A stretch of 41,076 nucleotides of DNA from Alcaligenaceae bacterium (GCA_029263795.1 JAJUFI010000007.1:1-41076); one strand, 5' to 3'; counted from the first letter of the stretch, positions 1-8,887 are shown. The notes: generated from the sequence alone by a model not told the origin. A program made the numbers and translations.

Positions 1-619
1 CTTCGGGCAGAACGAACACCCCTTGGGGAAAGGCCATGCGCATGGCCTTCAAATTGGGCCCGAAGCTGCTGTGATTGCCAAAGAGGTTGACGGTGATGAC
101 GCCGGATTCCCCGAGCACTCTGGCACAGTCCGCGTAGAACTCCGGCGAACCGCGCACCGGCCCTTGCGCAGCCGCATCGTAAAGATCAACCATCAGCGCG
201 GAAAAACGGCCGATGTTCTCCGGATGCGCGGCCCATTCCGCGGCGTCTTCATGAAAGATGGTGGAACGCGGGGAATCTGGCAGACGAAAGTGACTGCGGC
301 ACACCGCAGTCACCATGGGATTCCACTCGACGGTGGTGATTTGCGCCTTGGTGTGGCGCAAGGTGTAACGCAGCAAAGACCCTGCGCCAAGGCCGAGTAT
401 GCCCACTTCGGTCTCTGCGTCGGGTTCCAGCAGAAGCAGCCAGGCCATCATCTGCTGGGTGTAGGCAATGATCAGATCGTTCGGGCGACGCAGGCGCATT
501 GCGCCCTGCACCCATTCTGAGCCGAAATGCAGGTAACGTATTCCGGAAGCTTCCGAAATCGTGGGCTCATCGTCTTCCCAGGGCCGATGCCCGGCGCCCG
601 ACCATTCTGATTCAGACAC
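1..619 (-). CDS. spermidine synthase-like protein (partial, C-terminus beyond the window)
   Basis: About 206 residues are visible, and the C-terminal part lies beyond base 1. The protein has the Rossmann fold of the polyamine aminopropyltransferase family. It shows GIRYLHFGSEWVQGAM near the N-terminus, the nucleotide loop LGLGAGSLLRYTL, the acidic strand-end VEWNP, and the active-site strand LMVDLYD in place of the canonical acidic motif. The only reasonable in-frame start is GTG at 617-619, because the conserved N-terminal block lies upstream of the first ATG (497-499). The gene therefore begins 8 bases inside the end of the thiolase gene and is probably co-transcribed and coupled to it. Family members in Burkholderiales are often annotated spermidine synthase without biochemical proof, so the substrate is an inference. 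Confidence 0.8.
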   Translation of the reverse strand, partial: MSESEWSGAGHRPWEDDEPTISEASGIRYLHFGSEWVQGAMRLRRPNDLIIAYTQQMMAWLLLLEPDAETEVGILGLGAGSLLRYTLRHTKAQITTVEWNPMVTAVCRSHFRLPDSPRSTIFHEDAAEWAAHPENIGRFSALMVDLYDAAAQGPVRGSPEFYADCARVLGESGVITVNLFGNHSSFGPNLKAMRMAFPQGVFVLPE

Positions 620-1793
620 GTTCAAAAATCGCTGCAATACCCTGACCACCGCCAATGCACATGGTGACCAGTGCATAGCGGCCCTGAATGCGTTCCAATT
701 CGTGCAGCGCCTTGGTCGTGATGATGGCACCGGTTGCCCCGATCGGGTGACCCAGGCTGATACCGCTGCCATTGGGATTCACCTTGGCCGGATCCAGCCC
801 GAGTTCCTTGATGACTGCGCAAGCTTGTGCGGCAAAGGCTTCGTTGGACTCGATGACGTCCAGCTGTTCGGCAGTGATGCCAGCGCGCTCCAGCACCAGT
901 CGGGTGGCAGGAACCGGGCCGATGCCCATGTAGAGAGGTTCCACACCGGCATGCGCATAAGCCACCAGACGCGCCATGGGCTTGATGCCCTGCTCCTGGG
1001 CATGCGAGGCACTCATGAGCAGAATTGCCGCCGCCCCATCGTTGATGCCCGATGCGTTGCCAGCCGTGACAGTACCGTTCTCCTTCACGAAGACGGGTTT
1101 CAGGCCGCTGAAATTTTCTGCCGTGGCCCCCATGCGCACGTGCTCGTCAGTATCGAACACCACTTCACCCTTGCGGGTCTTCTGCACGATGGGAACAATC
1201 TGGGAACGGAAGTGACCGTTGCGAATCGCGTTTTCGGCACGTTGATGGGATGTCAGCGCCAGGGCGTCCTGCTCTTCGCGGCTGATTTCGTAGCGCTTGG
1301 CGACATTCTCGGCCGTCACCCCCATGTGCACCCGCTCCAGAGGGTCTGAAAGAGCGCCCGTCATCATGTCCAGCAGGACGGCATCGCCCATGCGCGCACC
1401 CCAGCGTTGTGCGGGAGCGAGATAGGGAGCACGGCTCATGTTTTCTGCACCGCCTGCCACTGCCACTTTTGCATCACCCAGCTTGATTGCCTGGGCGGCA
1501 CTGACCACGGCCTGCAGGCCTGAACCACAGAGACGATTCACATTCATGGCTACGGCGTGATCTGGAATGCCCGCATTGAGTGCGGACACACGCGACAGGT
1601 AAAGGTCGCGGGGCTCTGTATTGATGACCTGGCCGAAGACGACATGGTTGACGTCAGCCGGCGCCACGCCTGCCCGATCCAGAACCGCGCGCACGACGGT
1701 CGCGCCCAACTCAACAGGGGGAACATCCTTGAGCGCCCCGCCAAAACTGCCGATCGCGGTACGGCATGCCGCAACAACTACAACGTCTTCCAT
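612..1793 (-). CDS. acetyl-CoA acetyltransferase (biosynthetic-type thiolase)
   Basis: A 393-residue thiolase that joins two acetyl-CoA to acetoacetyl-CoA, or cleaves the reverse way, in the cytoplasm. It could serve ketone-body, butyrate or polyhydroxybutyrate metabolism. The catalytic residues are all visible: nucleophile Cys89 in NRLCGSG, His349 in GHPIGATG, and Cys379 in CIGGGQG, almost the same numbering as the Zoogloea enzyme. The start ATG at 1791-1793 follows a good ribosome site (AGGAGAG) by about 8 bases; the longer frame upstream has no support. It lies 44 bases after the EAL-HDOD gene and overlaps the spermidine-synthase-like gene downstream, so the three form one minus-strand unit. 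There is no phaB or phaC next to it, so a PHB role is not shown by context. Confidence 0.93.
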   Translation of the reverse strand: MEDVVVVAACRTAIGSFGGALKDVPPVELGATVVRAVLDRAGVAPADVNHVVFGQVINTEPRDLYLSRVSALNAGIPDHAVAMNVNRLCGSGLQAVVSAAQAIKLGDAKVAVAGGAENMSRAPYLAPAQRWGARMGDAVLLDMMTGALSDPLERVHMGVTAENVAKRYEISREEQDALALTSHQRAENAIRNGHFRSQIVPIVQKTRKGEVVFDTDEHVRMGATAENFSGLKPVFVKENGTVTAGNASGINDGAAAILLMSASHAQEQGIKPMARLVAYAHAGVEPLYMGIGPVPATRLVLERAGITAEQLDVIESNEAFAAQACAVIKELGLDPAKVNPNGSGISLGHPIGATGAIITTKALHELERIQGRYALVTMCIGGGQGIAAIFERV

Positions 1794-1837
1794 TTTCGAC
1801 TCTCCTCGACTCACATCATTTGGGTGGAATTCAATGA

Positions 1838-3130
1838 TCATACCGCGGCGGGGGGCGCTGCGTTGGCGGCTTCATCCTGACCAATCATGGCGAGCACCTG
1901 TGTGGACCACACCTGACTCTGTAGCCAGGTGCGGTTGAATTGCTCGACGCGCTGAGGCGGCCACCCCACCATCCGGGCGGCTTCAAAAGTTTCGACTGAT
2001 GCGAGCAATTGCCCCAGTGGACCACTACGTTCGGCCAATGCGGCCTCAATTTCGGGGGAAAGCCTGAGTTCATGCAGGAGCTCGTGCAGGGACTGGCCCA
2101 ACAGTTCACCCATCATTGACAGGATGCCGACAAAGAAGGCGGCATCTCCGTCTCCTCCATGCTCGACGGCCAGCCGTTCGCACATGGAGGCCCGGGTCAG
2201 CGCCCTGGACAGGAGCAGCATGCAGGCTGGACCGTGATTTGCGAGCAACATGGTCAGGGCCAGACTTCCTGCCCTCTTCAAACCAAGCAACTGAAGAGCC
2301 TGGAACAGAGTCTTGATGGCCCCGCGGTAATGAAACATGGCCGAATTGGCGTAGCGCAGCAACAGGAAGGTGAGAGCCGCATCCTGAGCAATGATGCGTT
2401 CGATGGCACGGATTTTCGGTTCCCCGCGCTGCAGTTCGGCAAGCAGATGAAGCAGGGCTGCGCGGTTATTGCTGCGTTGGCCGCTGGGCACATCCTTGAC
2501 CTGGGCCCGCGCGTAGAAATAGCCTTGAAAAAGTGAAAAACCGAGTGACTTGAAGCGTTCGAAAGCTTCCATGTCTTCGACTTTTTCTGCCAGCAGGGTC
2601 AGGCCGCGCGCGCGATAGAGCTCGATTGCCACGAGGTCGATTGCCTCCAGTGCATCAATCTTGATGATGTGGGCCACGTCGAGCAGGGGTCGGGTGGCAT
2701 CAGTGAGAACAAAGTCATCGAGCGCGACCTGAAAGCCCATCTCACGGATCTTACGCAGGCTGGCCAATACCTCCTCATCGCCCACAACGGTTTCGAGCAC
2801 CTCGATGACCACTCGGGCGGGCTCCGGTGGCAGCAACTCCGGCCGCAATAGCCAGTCACGCGGTGCATTCACGTACAGCTTGCGGTCGCCCACTAGCTGG
2901 CTGGCTCCGATTTCGTAGAACGCGATATTGCACACGCGCGCGGTGGCCTCAACTGCTTGTGCATCGGTCAGACTGGCAGAGCTCGCATTCGCGCTATCGC
3001 GATAGAGCAGCTCGTCCGCCACGTGCTTGAGGTCTCCGTCGCAAATGGGCTGCAGCGCGATGCAGTAATTCTGTAGATGAGTGCCGCTTACGTTAGATTC
3101 AAATGAACTGGTCAGGTTGTAAGCCGCCAT
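1838..3130 (-). CDS. EAL-HDOD (YuxH/CdgJ-type) signalling protein
   Basis: About 430 residues. The N-terminal half is an EAL-like domain: ALQPI, then ELLYRD in the place of EAL, IEVLE, ALDDF, IKID, AEKVED and FQGYFYA. It lacks the FGTGYSS loop that follows DDF in active c-di-GMP phosphodiesterases. The C-terminal half is an HDOD domain (LLAELQRG…RAIERIIAQDAALTFLLLRYANSA…GLKRAGSLALTMLL). Proteins of this architecture usually act through protein or c-di-GMP binding rather than catalysis, so it is probably a signalling adaptor. The ATG at 3128-3130 is preferred over an upstream TTG at 3215-3217, although AAGGA lies rather far (about 13 bases) from it. It is the first gene of the thiolase unit, an unusual pairing. 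Confidence 0.85.
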   Translation of the reverse strand: MAAYNLTSSFESNVSGTHLQNYCIALQPICDGDLKHVADELLYRDSANASSASLTDAQAVEATARVCNIAFYEIGASQLVGDRKLYVNAPRDWLLRPELLPPEPARVVIEVLETVVGDEEVLASLRKIREMGFQVALDDFVLTDATRPLLDVAHIIKIDALEAIDLVAIELYRARGLTLLAEKVEDMEAFERFKSLGFSLFQGYFYARAQVKDVPSGQRSNNRAALLHLLAELQRGEPKIRAIERIIAQDAALTFLLLRYANSAMFHYRGAIKTLFQALQLLGLKRAGSLALTMLLANHGPACMLLLSRALTRASMCERLAVEHGGDGDAAFFVGILSMMGELLGQSLHELLHELRLSPEIEAALAERSGPLGQLLASVETFEAARMVGWPPQRVEQFNRTWLQSQVWSTQVLAMIGQDEAANAAPPAAV

Positions 3131-3427
3131 ATCCAGTGTGAAATCCTTACTGAAACCCGGCGCTGGGCAGGGGCTGTGATTGAATGTCGTGGTCGCGAAC
3201 AATTCAAAGTGTAACAATTAAATACGTCTTGTGAGCCGTAGTAGGGTTGCATGGCCGTAGCGGCGCATGTGTTCGCCGGGCCGCGGCGGGTGCGCGCTGC
3301 TATGATGGAGTCTTGGCGCCGGGGCGCTGCACCCTGCGGCCCCCTTGGCAACAGGGCACTCGCCCTGCAGACTGCTTTTACCAAAGAAACGGTCGCGCAC
3401 ATAGTCTTCGAACTTTTTGAACTCAAC
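3131..3427. other. intergenic region between divergent EAL-HDOD gene and xthA
   Basis: About 297 bases without a supported gene. It must hold the promoters of both divergent genes. On the plus strand a TATGAT hexamer sits at 3301-3306 with no convincing -35 partner. The stretch 3185-3235 is AT-richer than its surroundings, consistent with a minus-strand promoter. Short frames here have no family resemblance. Confidence 0.5.
3301..3306 (+). promoter_or_regulatory. possible -10 element for xthA
   Basis: TATGAT lies about 120 bases before the GTG start of exonuclease III in an otherwise GC-rich stretch. No good -35 hexamer is present at the normal distance, so this is a weak call. Confidence 0.3.
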
Positions 3428-4219
3428 GTGAAACTCGCCACCTGGAACGTCAACTCTCTGAAAGTACGGCTGCCGCAGGTACTTCAATGGCTCGAAGCCA
3501 ACTCCGTGGATGCTCTCTGCCTGCAGGAGCTCAAACTCGCCAACGAATTCTTTCCTGTCGATGCGTTTACGGAAATCGGCTATCACGCCGTGTGGGCCGG
3601 TCAGAAAACTTATAACGGTGTGGCCATCATTTCACGTGAGCCGGGCGAAGACACGCAACGCAACCTTCCGGGTCTGGAAGACCCGCAGCAACGCATCATT
3701 GCCACCACCCTGCCCTCTCCGGCCGGCCCTGTTCGCGTGATCAGCGCATACTGCCCGAACGGTCAGTCTCTGGACAGCGACAAATACGTGTACAAGCTCG
3801 ACTGGTTCAAGGCACTGCGTGAGTGGCTGGAACAGGAACTCAAGAAATACCCGCGTCTGGCCATTCTGGGTGATTACAACGTCGCCCCCGCCGACGAGGA
3901 TGTGCACGACCCTGCCAAATGGGTGGGTGACGTACTCGTTTCCGAACCCGAGCGCGAAGCCTTCCGCGCTTTGCTCGACCTGGGTCTCAGCGACGCCTTC
4001 CGCCTGTTCCCACAGGAAGAAAAGTCGTTTTCCTGGTGGGACTACCGGCGATTTGCCTTCCGCCGCAATGCCGGTCTGCGCATAGACCATGTACTGCTGT
4101 CCGACGCCCTGCGCCCCCTGTGCACTGCCTGCCACATTGACAAGGAACCGCGCGGCTGGGAACAGCCATCCGACCACACACCCGTGGTCGCCACCCTGAC
4201 GTTCAAAGAGCAAAGCTAA
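3428..4219 (+). CDS. xthA: exodeoxyribonuclease III
   Basis: A 263-residue enzyme of the exonuclease/endonuclease/phosphatase fold. It removes nucleotides 3'-5' from duplex DNA and cuts at abasic sites in base-excision repair. Visible motifs in order: KLATWNVNSLKVRLPQVL at the N-terminus (metal-binding Asn), LCLQELK (catalytic Glu), GDYNVAP (Asp/Asn), LRIDHVLLS, and the closing SDHTPVVATL (Asp-His). The start is GTG at 3428-3430, since the family begins exactly at MKLATWNVNS; upstream in-frame codons encode unrelated residues. No strong ribosome site precedes it. Its stop codon shares one base with the start of the next gene (TAATG), so the two are translationally linked. Confidence 0.95.
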   Translation: MKLATWNVNSLKVRLPQVLQWLEANSVDALCLQELKLANEFFPVDAFTEIGYHAVWAGQKTYNGVAIISREPGEDTQRNLPGLEDPQQRIIATTLPSPAGPVRVISAYCPNGQSLDSDKYVYKLDWFKALREWLEQELKKYPRLAILGDYNVAPADEDVHDPAKWVGDVLVSEPEREAFRALLDLGLSDAFRLFPQEEKSFSWWDYRRFAFRRNAGLRIDHVLLSDALRPLCTACHIDKEPRGWEQPSDHTPVVATLTFKEQS

Positions 4220-4551
4220 TGGATATTTCGAGCCGCCTTGAAAGCCGCTTCGACACCGGACTTGTCCTGGATGTCAGGGCCGGTGAACTGCCTTTTCGCG
4301 CCTATGTGGCCATCAGCCCTCCCGATCTGGAAGCGGTCACCACTTTCGTGCCCCCGGAGCAATTTGAAAATGGCCACAACCTGCACGTGGCGGCCATCGA
4401 TACCCCCGATGAGGCAGCAGCAATTCTGGAGGATGTCCTGTTAAACATGGACGCGGACGACGCCGTGGCCCTGCTCTGTGTAGATGCCGAAAGCTGGGCT
4501 GCCACTTTGCAGGCCCTCGGCCACGAAGATTCGTCGAGTCCGCTAAAATAA
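4219..4551 (+). CDS. small conserved-looking protein of unknown function
   Basis: 110 residues, acidic, with no signal peptide or membrane segment. I do not recognise the family. The sequence is soluble in character with an alternating beta-like first half ([21 protein letters not shown]) and an acidic helical second half ([19 protein letters not shown]). Its ATG overlaps the xthA stop by one base, which argues for a real gene made in step with exonuclease III. A -10-like TAAAAT for gmk lies across its 3' end. A DNA-repair link would be guesswork. Confidence 0.7.
   Translation: MDISSRLESRFDTGLVLDVRAGELPFRAYVAISPPDLEAVTTFVPPEQFENGHNLHVAAIDTPDEAAAILEDVLLNMDADDAVALLCVDAESWAATLQALGHEDSSSPLK
4544..4549 (+). 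promoter_or_regulatory. possible -10 element for gmk-rpoZ-spoT
   Basis: The GCTAAAATA sequence overlaps the end of the small unknown gene and lies 22 bases before the gmk ATG. A start point about 7 bases downstream would give a short leader and exclude the alternative TTG start at 4557. No clear -35 hexamer is seen. Confidence 0.4.
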
Positions 4552-4571
4552 ACGTTTTGCCCATTCACAAA

Positions 4572-5213
4572 ATGTCGCAATACTCTGGCAACGTATTCAT
4601 GGTGGTCGCTCCCAGTGGCGCCGGGAAATCCAGTCTCGTCAACGCACTTCTCGAGCGGGAGCCCAGCATGGTGCTGTCAATCTCCTGCACCACCCGCCCG
4701 CCACGTCCGGGCGAAGTCAATGACAAGCACTACCGCTTCGTCAGCGTCGAGGAGTTCAACGCTCTGCGTGACGCCGGTGCCATGCTTGAATGGGCGGAAG
4801 TGCACGGGAACTATTACGGTACCCCGCGTGACCGAATCGATGAAGCACGTCGGGAGGGGCGCGACGTTCTGCTGGAAATTGACTGGCAGGGGGCCAGGCA
4901 AATTCGCGAACACGTACCCGATGCCATCGGCATTTTCATTTTGCCCCCTTCCATCGAGGCACTTGAAACCCGTCTCAAGAACCGAGGCCAGGACGAACCC
5001 CATGTTATAGCGCGCCGCCTGCTGGCTGCCGGCGGGGAAATGTCCCATGTTTCAGAGTGTCAATATGTTATTATTAATCAAGAATTTAGCACTGCTTTGA
5101 ACGAGCTTTCCAGCATCGTTGCAGCGGCTCGGCTACGCTATGCAAGCCAGGCTGTTAGGCATGCTGAACTGTTCGCCCAACTTGGTATCCGGACGGGTAA
5201 CCAAGGCAGCTGA
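4572..5213 (+). CDS. gmk: guanylate kinase
   Basis: 213 residues. It phosphorylates GMP to GDP with ATP, feeding GTP, dGTP and (p)ppGpp synthesis. The P-loop [10 protein letters not shown] is at about residues 14-23, followed by the GMP-binding region [19 protein letters not shown] and the lid region YYGTPRDRI, then [14 protein letters not shown] and the basic RLKNRGQD segment. The ATG at 4572 is preferred; a TTG at 4557 would add five residues. It heads the conserved gmk–rpoZ–spoT cluster, in which the kinase supplies guanine nucleotides and the last gene turns them into the alarmone. A CAGCTGC dyad spans its stop codon (5206-5230) and may be a weak structure in the gmk–rpoZ gap. Confidence 0.95.
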   Translation: MSQYSGNVFMVVAPSGAGKSSLVNALLEREPSMVLSISCTTRPPRPGEVNDKHYRFVSVEEFNALRDAGAMLEWAEVHGNYYGTPRDRIDEARREGRDVLLEIDWQGARQIREHVPDAIGIFILPPSIEALETRLKNRGQDEPHVIARRLLAAGGEMSHVSECQYVIINQEFSTALNELSSIVAAARLRYASQAVRHAELFAQLGIRTGNQGS

Positions 5214-5269
5214 AACAGCTTCCCAGCTGCTGCGGCGGGCTGAAAAACACTGTAAAAACAAGGTGAATC

Positions 5270-5473
5270 ATGGCACGTATTACTGTTGAAGACTGTCTGG
5301 AAAAAATCCCCAACCGCTTTGCGCTCACGCTGGCGGCCACCTACCGTGCACGTGAGCTCGCCCAAGGTCACGAGCCCCGCATTGAAAGCCGCAACAAGCC
5401 TACCGTCACGGCCTTGCGCGAAATCGCTGCCGGCGTTACCGGTTTGGAAATGCTGCGCAAGGTTCCAACCTAA
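5270..5473 (+). CDS. rpoZ: DNA-directed RNA polymerase omega subunit
   Basis: 67 residues, the usual short betaproteobacterial length. Omega supports assembly of the beta' subunit and forms part of a ppGpp-binding site. The sequence [19 protein letters not shown] followed by the helix [11 protein letters not shown] is diagnostic, and it keeps the [14 protein letters not shown] segment. A good ribosome site (AAGGTGA) precedes the ATG. The position between gmk and spoT is the conserved one, with 17 bases to the next start. Confidence 0.97.
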   Translation: MARITVEDCLEKIPNRFALTLAATYRARELAQGHEPRIESRNKPTVTALREIAAGVTGLEMLRKVPT

Positions 5474-5490
5474 GCTTCGAAGGCGGCAAG

Positions 5491-7776
5491 ATGGCGTTCA
5501 CCACCCTACGCGGGGCATCTTCTGGGCTGTTGGCCGTATTGAAAAAAGGCCCCCGCCTGCGTCGCAGGCGCAAGCAGGCGGGCAGCGCGCAGCTTGAAGG
5601 CGCAGTGGCGGCACCCGCCCTTGCCGCCGGGAACGCCATTGCCTCACTGGCTCCACTGACGGAAGTCATACGCCAGTATCTTGACTCGAAGGATGTTGAA
5701 CGCGTCAAGGAAGCCTACCGCTTTGCCGACCAGGCCCATTTGGGCCAGTTCCGCGCCAGTGGCGAACCTTACATTTCACACCCCATCGCCGTCACTGAAA
5801 TCTGTGCCGGCTGGAAGCTTGACGCCGCCTCCCTCATGGCGGCCCTGCTGCACGACGTCATCGAAGACCAGGATGTCTCCAAACAGGAAATCGCCGAGCG
5901 GTTTGGTGCCGACGTCGCTGAAATCGTCGACGGTGTCACCAAGCTGCAGCGCCTGGAATATGCCTCCAAGGCCGAACAGCAGGCCGAAAGTTTTCGCAAG
6001 ATGCTTCTGGCCATGGCGCGCGACGTCCGCGTCATTCTGATCAAGCTGGCAGACCGCCTTCACAACATGCGCACACTCGGCGCCGTATCCGTCGAAAAGC
6101 GCCGTCGCATTGCCCGCGAAACGCTCGAAATCTACACTCCCATCGCGCACCGCCTGGGGTTGAACGCACTGTTTCGCGAACTTCAGGATCTCTGCTTCCA
6201 GGCCATCTACCCTAACCGCTACCGTGTCCTGCATAAGGCCATGATGGCCGCGCGTGGCAATCGCCGCGAGGTCCTGAGCAAGATTCATGAAGCCGTCAGT
6301 GCCGCGCTGCCCGCTGCTGGCATCGAAGCTGAAATCACTGGGCGAGAGAAATCGCTCTACGGCATCTACAAGAAGATGGTAGAGCAGAAGAAGTCGTTTT
6401 CCGACGTACTCGACATCTACGGTTTCCGTATCGTGGTGCACACGCTGCCGGAATGCTATCTGGCCATGGGCACCCTGCACCAGCTCTACCGGCCCGTGCC
6501 CGGCAAGTTCAAGGATTACATCGCCATTCCCAAACTGAATGGCTATCAGTCCCTGCACACGACGCTGATCGGCCCATACGGCACACCAGTGGAATTTCAG
6601 TTCCGTACGCGCGACATGGACCACGTTGCTGAAGAAGGCGTGGCTTCACATTGGCTCTACAAAGACCCGAACGTCTCACTCAACGACCTGCAGAAACGCA
6701 CCCATCAATGGCTGCAGTCACTGCTGGACATCCAGAGCCAGACGGGCGACTCCGGCGAATTCCTTGAACACGTCAAAGTTGACCTCTTCCCGGATGCTGT
6801 CTACGTCTTCACTCCGCGCGGCAAAATCATTTCCCTGCCACGTGGCGCTACTCCTGTCGACTTCGCTTACGCCATTCACACCGATATCGGCAATCAGGCC
6901 GTGGCTGCCAAGATCAATGGTGAATTCGCCCCCTTGCGCACGGAGCTCAAGAGTGGCGATTCTGTCGAAATCGTCACCTCCAGCGCCTCACGTCCCAGCG
7001 CACAGTGGCTGAATTATGTGCGCACCGGCCGTGCCCGTTCGGAAATCCGGCATTACCTGCGCACGGTCAAGTACGAAGAATCGGTCGCTTTCGGAAGGCG
7101 CTTATTGTTGCAGGCCTTTGATCAGCTCAACCTTCCCTACCCGGCTGACGACGACCCCGAATGGGAAAAACTCGCCAAAGGCTCCGGTGCGCAGTCGCGT
7201 GATGAAATCCTTGCCGACATCGGCCTGGGCAAACGCCTGGCTGCAGTCGTGGCGCGCCGCTTCGCACCAGAGAATTCCATGGTCGCAACCACTGCCGCCG
7301 TGGTCGATGAGATCACCTCCACCACCGCAACGCCCATTCTCATCCATGGTAATGAAGGGCAGGCAGTGCAGTTGGCGCCCTGCTGTGGCCCGCTGCCCGG
7401 TGACGCCATCATTGGTGGCATTCGTCTTGGGCACGGCCTGGTCGTGCACATGGAAGAATGTTCGGTTGCCCAGCGTCAACGTGCGCGCGAACCTGAGCGG
7501 TGGATACCCGTAGCCTGGGATACCAACACCGCCCGCCACCTCACCACCCGGCTGGATGTCACTGCATTGAATGAACGGGGCGTTTTGGGCAGGCTTGCAG
7601 CCGAGATTACAGAAGCTGATTCCAACATCCTGCATCTCACCATGCAGGACGAGGTCGGTTCTACTGTGGTGCTGCATCTCACCCTGCAGGTAGACAGCCG
7701 GAATCACCTCGCCCAAGTGATTCGCGCCATTCGCCACGTACCTCAGGTCAAGAAAATCGTCCGTGTAAAGGGCTAA
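5491..7776 (+). CDS. spoT: bifunctional (p)ppGpp synthetase/hydrolase
   Basis: 761 residues. It makes (p)ppGpp from ATP and GTP/GDP and also degrades it, setting the stringent response. Order: a basic N-terminal extension (about 1-45), an HD hydrolase domain with H97, H121-D122 and E125-D126 in LLHDVIED intact, and a synthetase domain with GREKSLYGIYKKM and DIYGFRIVV at about 290-325. Then come a TGS domain (VYVFTPRGKIISLPRGATP), a CCGPLPGD zinc-finger-like segment and a C-terminal ACT domain. The intact HD pair argues for a SpoT/Rel-type bifunctional enzyme rather than a RelA-type synthetase. The basic arginine-rich head (RLRRRRK) is longer than in E. coli SpoT. It is the last gene of the gmk operon. 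Confidence 0.95.
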   Translation: MAFTTLRGASSGLLAVLKKGPRLRRRRKQAGSAQLEGAVAAPALAAGNAIASLAPLTEVIRQYLDSKDVERVKEAYRFADQAHLGQFRASGEPYISHPIAVTEICAGWKLDAASLMAALLHDVIEDQDVSKQEIAERFGADVAEIVDGVTKLQRLEYASKAEQQAESFRKMLLAMARDVRVILIKLADRLHNMRTLGAVSVEKRRRIARETLEIYTPIAHRLGLNALFRELQDLCFQAIYPNRYRVLHKAMMAARGNRREVLSKIHEAVSAALPAAGIEAEITGREKSLYGIYKKMVEQKKSFSDVLDIYGFRIVVHTLPECYLAMGTLHQLYRPVPGKFKDYIAIPKLNGYQSLHTTLIGPYGTPVEFQFRTRDMDHVAEEGVASHWLYKDPNVSLNDLQKRTHQWLQSLLDIQSQTGDSGEFLEHVKVDLFPDAVYVFTPRGKIISLPRGATPVDFAYAIHTDIGNQAVAAKINGEFAPLRTELKSGDSVEIVTSSASRPSAQWLNYVRTGRARSEIRHYLRTVKYEESVAFGRRLLLQAFDQLNLPYPADDDPEWEKLAKGSGAQSRDEILADIGLGKRLAAVVARRFAPENSMVATTAAVVDEITSTTATPILIHGNEGQAVQLAPCCGPLPGDAIIGGIRLGHGLVVHMEECSVAQRQRAREPERWIPVAWDTNTARHLTTRLDVTALNERGVLGRLAAEITEADSNILHLTMQDEVGSTVVLHLTLQVDSRNHLAQVIRAIRHVPQVKKIVRVKG

Positions 7777-7791
7777 TCTTCACATGCGGTA

Positions 7792-7812
7792 AGCCAGGCT
7801 TCATGCCTGGCT
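7792..7812 (+). terminator. hairpin after spoT
   Basis: A perfect 8-bp inverted repeat, AGCCAGGC and GCCTGGCT with loop TTCAT, lies 16 bases after the spoT stop. No U-run follows, so it is either a weak or factor-assisted terminator or an mRNA-end stabiliser. Confidence 0.45.
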
Positions 7813-7841
7813 GCAGGGGCGCCAATCTTTCGCCCGCGGGC

Positions 7842-7943
7842 TTTCACTTCCTAGGGCCGCTGCAGTATTAATTCATGTGCTGGAGCAGTTTCACTTCCTG
7901 GGCCGCCACGGTTTCACTACATGTGTGGCAGTAATTTCACTTC
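7842..7943. repeat. degenerate ~47-bp tandem repeat beside the M23 peptidase stop codon
   Basis: The nonamer TTTCACTTC recurs at 7842, 7889 and 7935, that is every 46-47 bases. The first two copies continue with CCTAGGGCCGC and CCTGGGCCGCC, and both units also share CATGTG followed by a TGG-CAG-like end. The third copy is the stop codon and last codons (IKK) of the M23 peptidase gene read on the other strand. It looks like an old, decayed duplication of the end of that gene and its flank. Confidence 0.6.
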
Positions 7944-8887
7944 TTGATGAAGATTGCTGGGTCCACCCGGTTGCCGTTCAAGCTGACATTCCAGTGCAGA
8001 TGCGGCCCTGTGGCCCGGCCGGTGGCACCCACTTTGCCCAGAATCGTTCCCCGCTTCACTTCCTGCCCTTTCTGCACCAGCACTGCATCCAGATGGCAGT
8101 ACATGGTTATTAAACCTTGCCCGTGATCCACAAACACAGTGCGCCCATTGAAGAAATAGTCGCCCACCAGGGTCACCACGCCGTCGGCCGGCACTTTCAC
8201 CGGGGTGCCGCGGGGCACGGCAAAATCCAGCCCCGAATGGGGGTTGCGCTCTTCCCCGTTGAAGAAACGGCGCAGGCCGAAGGGGCTTGATATACGACCT
8301 GTCACGGGGGGCTCCAGTAGCACATTGCTTGGGCCGCTGTCACGAAAGTTCGCATATGCCTGCATCTGCTCCTTATATTCGCGCTCATAGCGCTTCAGCT
8401 GTTCAGGGCTGGGACTGACATGCGCGCGGTTCTTGAGCGTGATGTGCTGACTCGCGTATTCCTTATGAGCAACCTCGAAGAAAAGTTCCTGCCCGGCCCC
8501 CTGTCCTGTGCTTAAACGCAATGTGTGAGTGCCCGGCTGGGCCTTGAGGTCAATGCCGACAATGGCTGCCCAGCTCTGATCGCTGTCCCGCACCACCATG
8601 ACGCGTTTGCCCTGGTAGGTCACCGTGGGAGCTTCGACAGATGCCGGCAATGCGACGACGGCAACGCCACCCGGCACGGGTGTGTGCAGAGTGCGATGAA
8701 TATAACCTTGGGCGTAAAGTGCGCCGGGCAATGCCAGGGCAAGAAACATCAGCACCCGCAAGAAGATGCGAAGCCCACTTGTTGAATAACGGCCGATTGC
8801 TGAATTAAAGCCGCTGGCCGGTCGGCTGAAATTAGAACGAGAGCCGCGGCTTGATGCTTCATACACTGGAGCGTGATGCATGCGCAT
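7937..8887 (-). CDS. M23 (LytM-type) metallopeptidase, exported
   Basis: 316 residues. A peptidoglycan DD-endopeptidase-type enzyme expected to act in the periplasm. After a 40-residue basic leader there is one hydrophobic segment (about 41-58, LRIFLRVLMFLALALPG) ending in ALYA, a plausible signal-peptidase site after Ala59. A beta-rich region follows (60-150) and then the M23 domain. The zinc ligands are intact: H217 and D221 in HSGLDF, H265 in YCHLD, and H296/H298 in GPHLHW, so it should be an active hydrolase. The ATG at 8885-8887 has AGGAA about 11 bases upstream; the third codon is also Met. It is convergent with spoT and divergent from the TRAP operon. Confidence 0.9.
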   Translation of the reverse strand: MRMHHAPVYEASSRGSRSNFSRPASGFNSAIGRYSTSGLRIFLRVLMFLALALPGALYAQGYIHRTLHTPVPGGVAVVALPASVEAPTVTYQGKRVMVVRDSDQSWAAIVGIDLKAQPGTHTLRLSTGQGAGQELFFEVAHKEYASQHITLKNRAHVSPSPEQLKRYEREYKEQMQAYANFRDSGPSNVLLEPPVTGRISSPFGLRRFFNGEERNPHSGLDFAVPRGTPVKVPADGVVTLVGDYFFNGRTVFVDHGQGLITMYCHLDAVLVQKGQEVKRGTILGKVGATGRATGPHLHWNVSLNGNRVDPAIFIKK

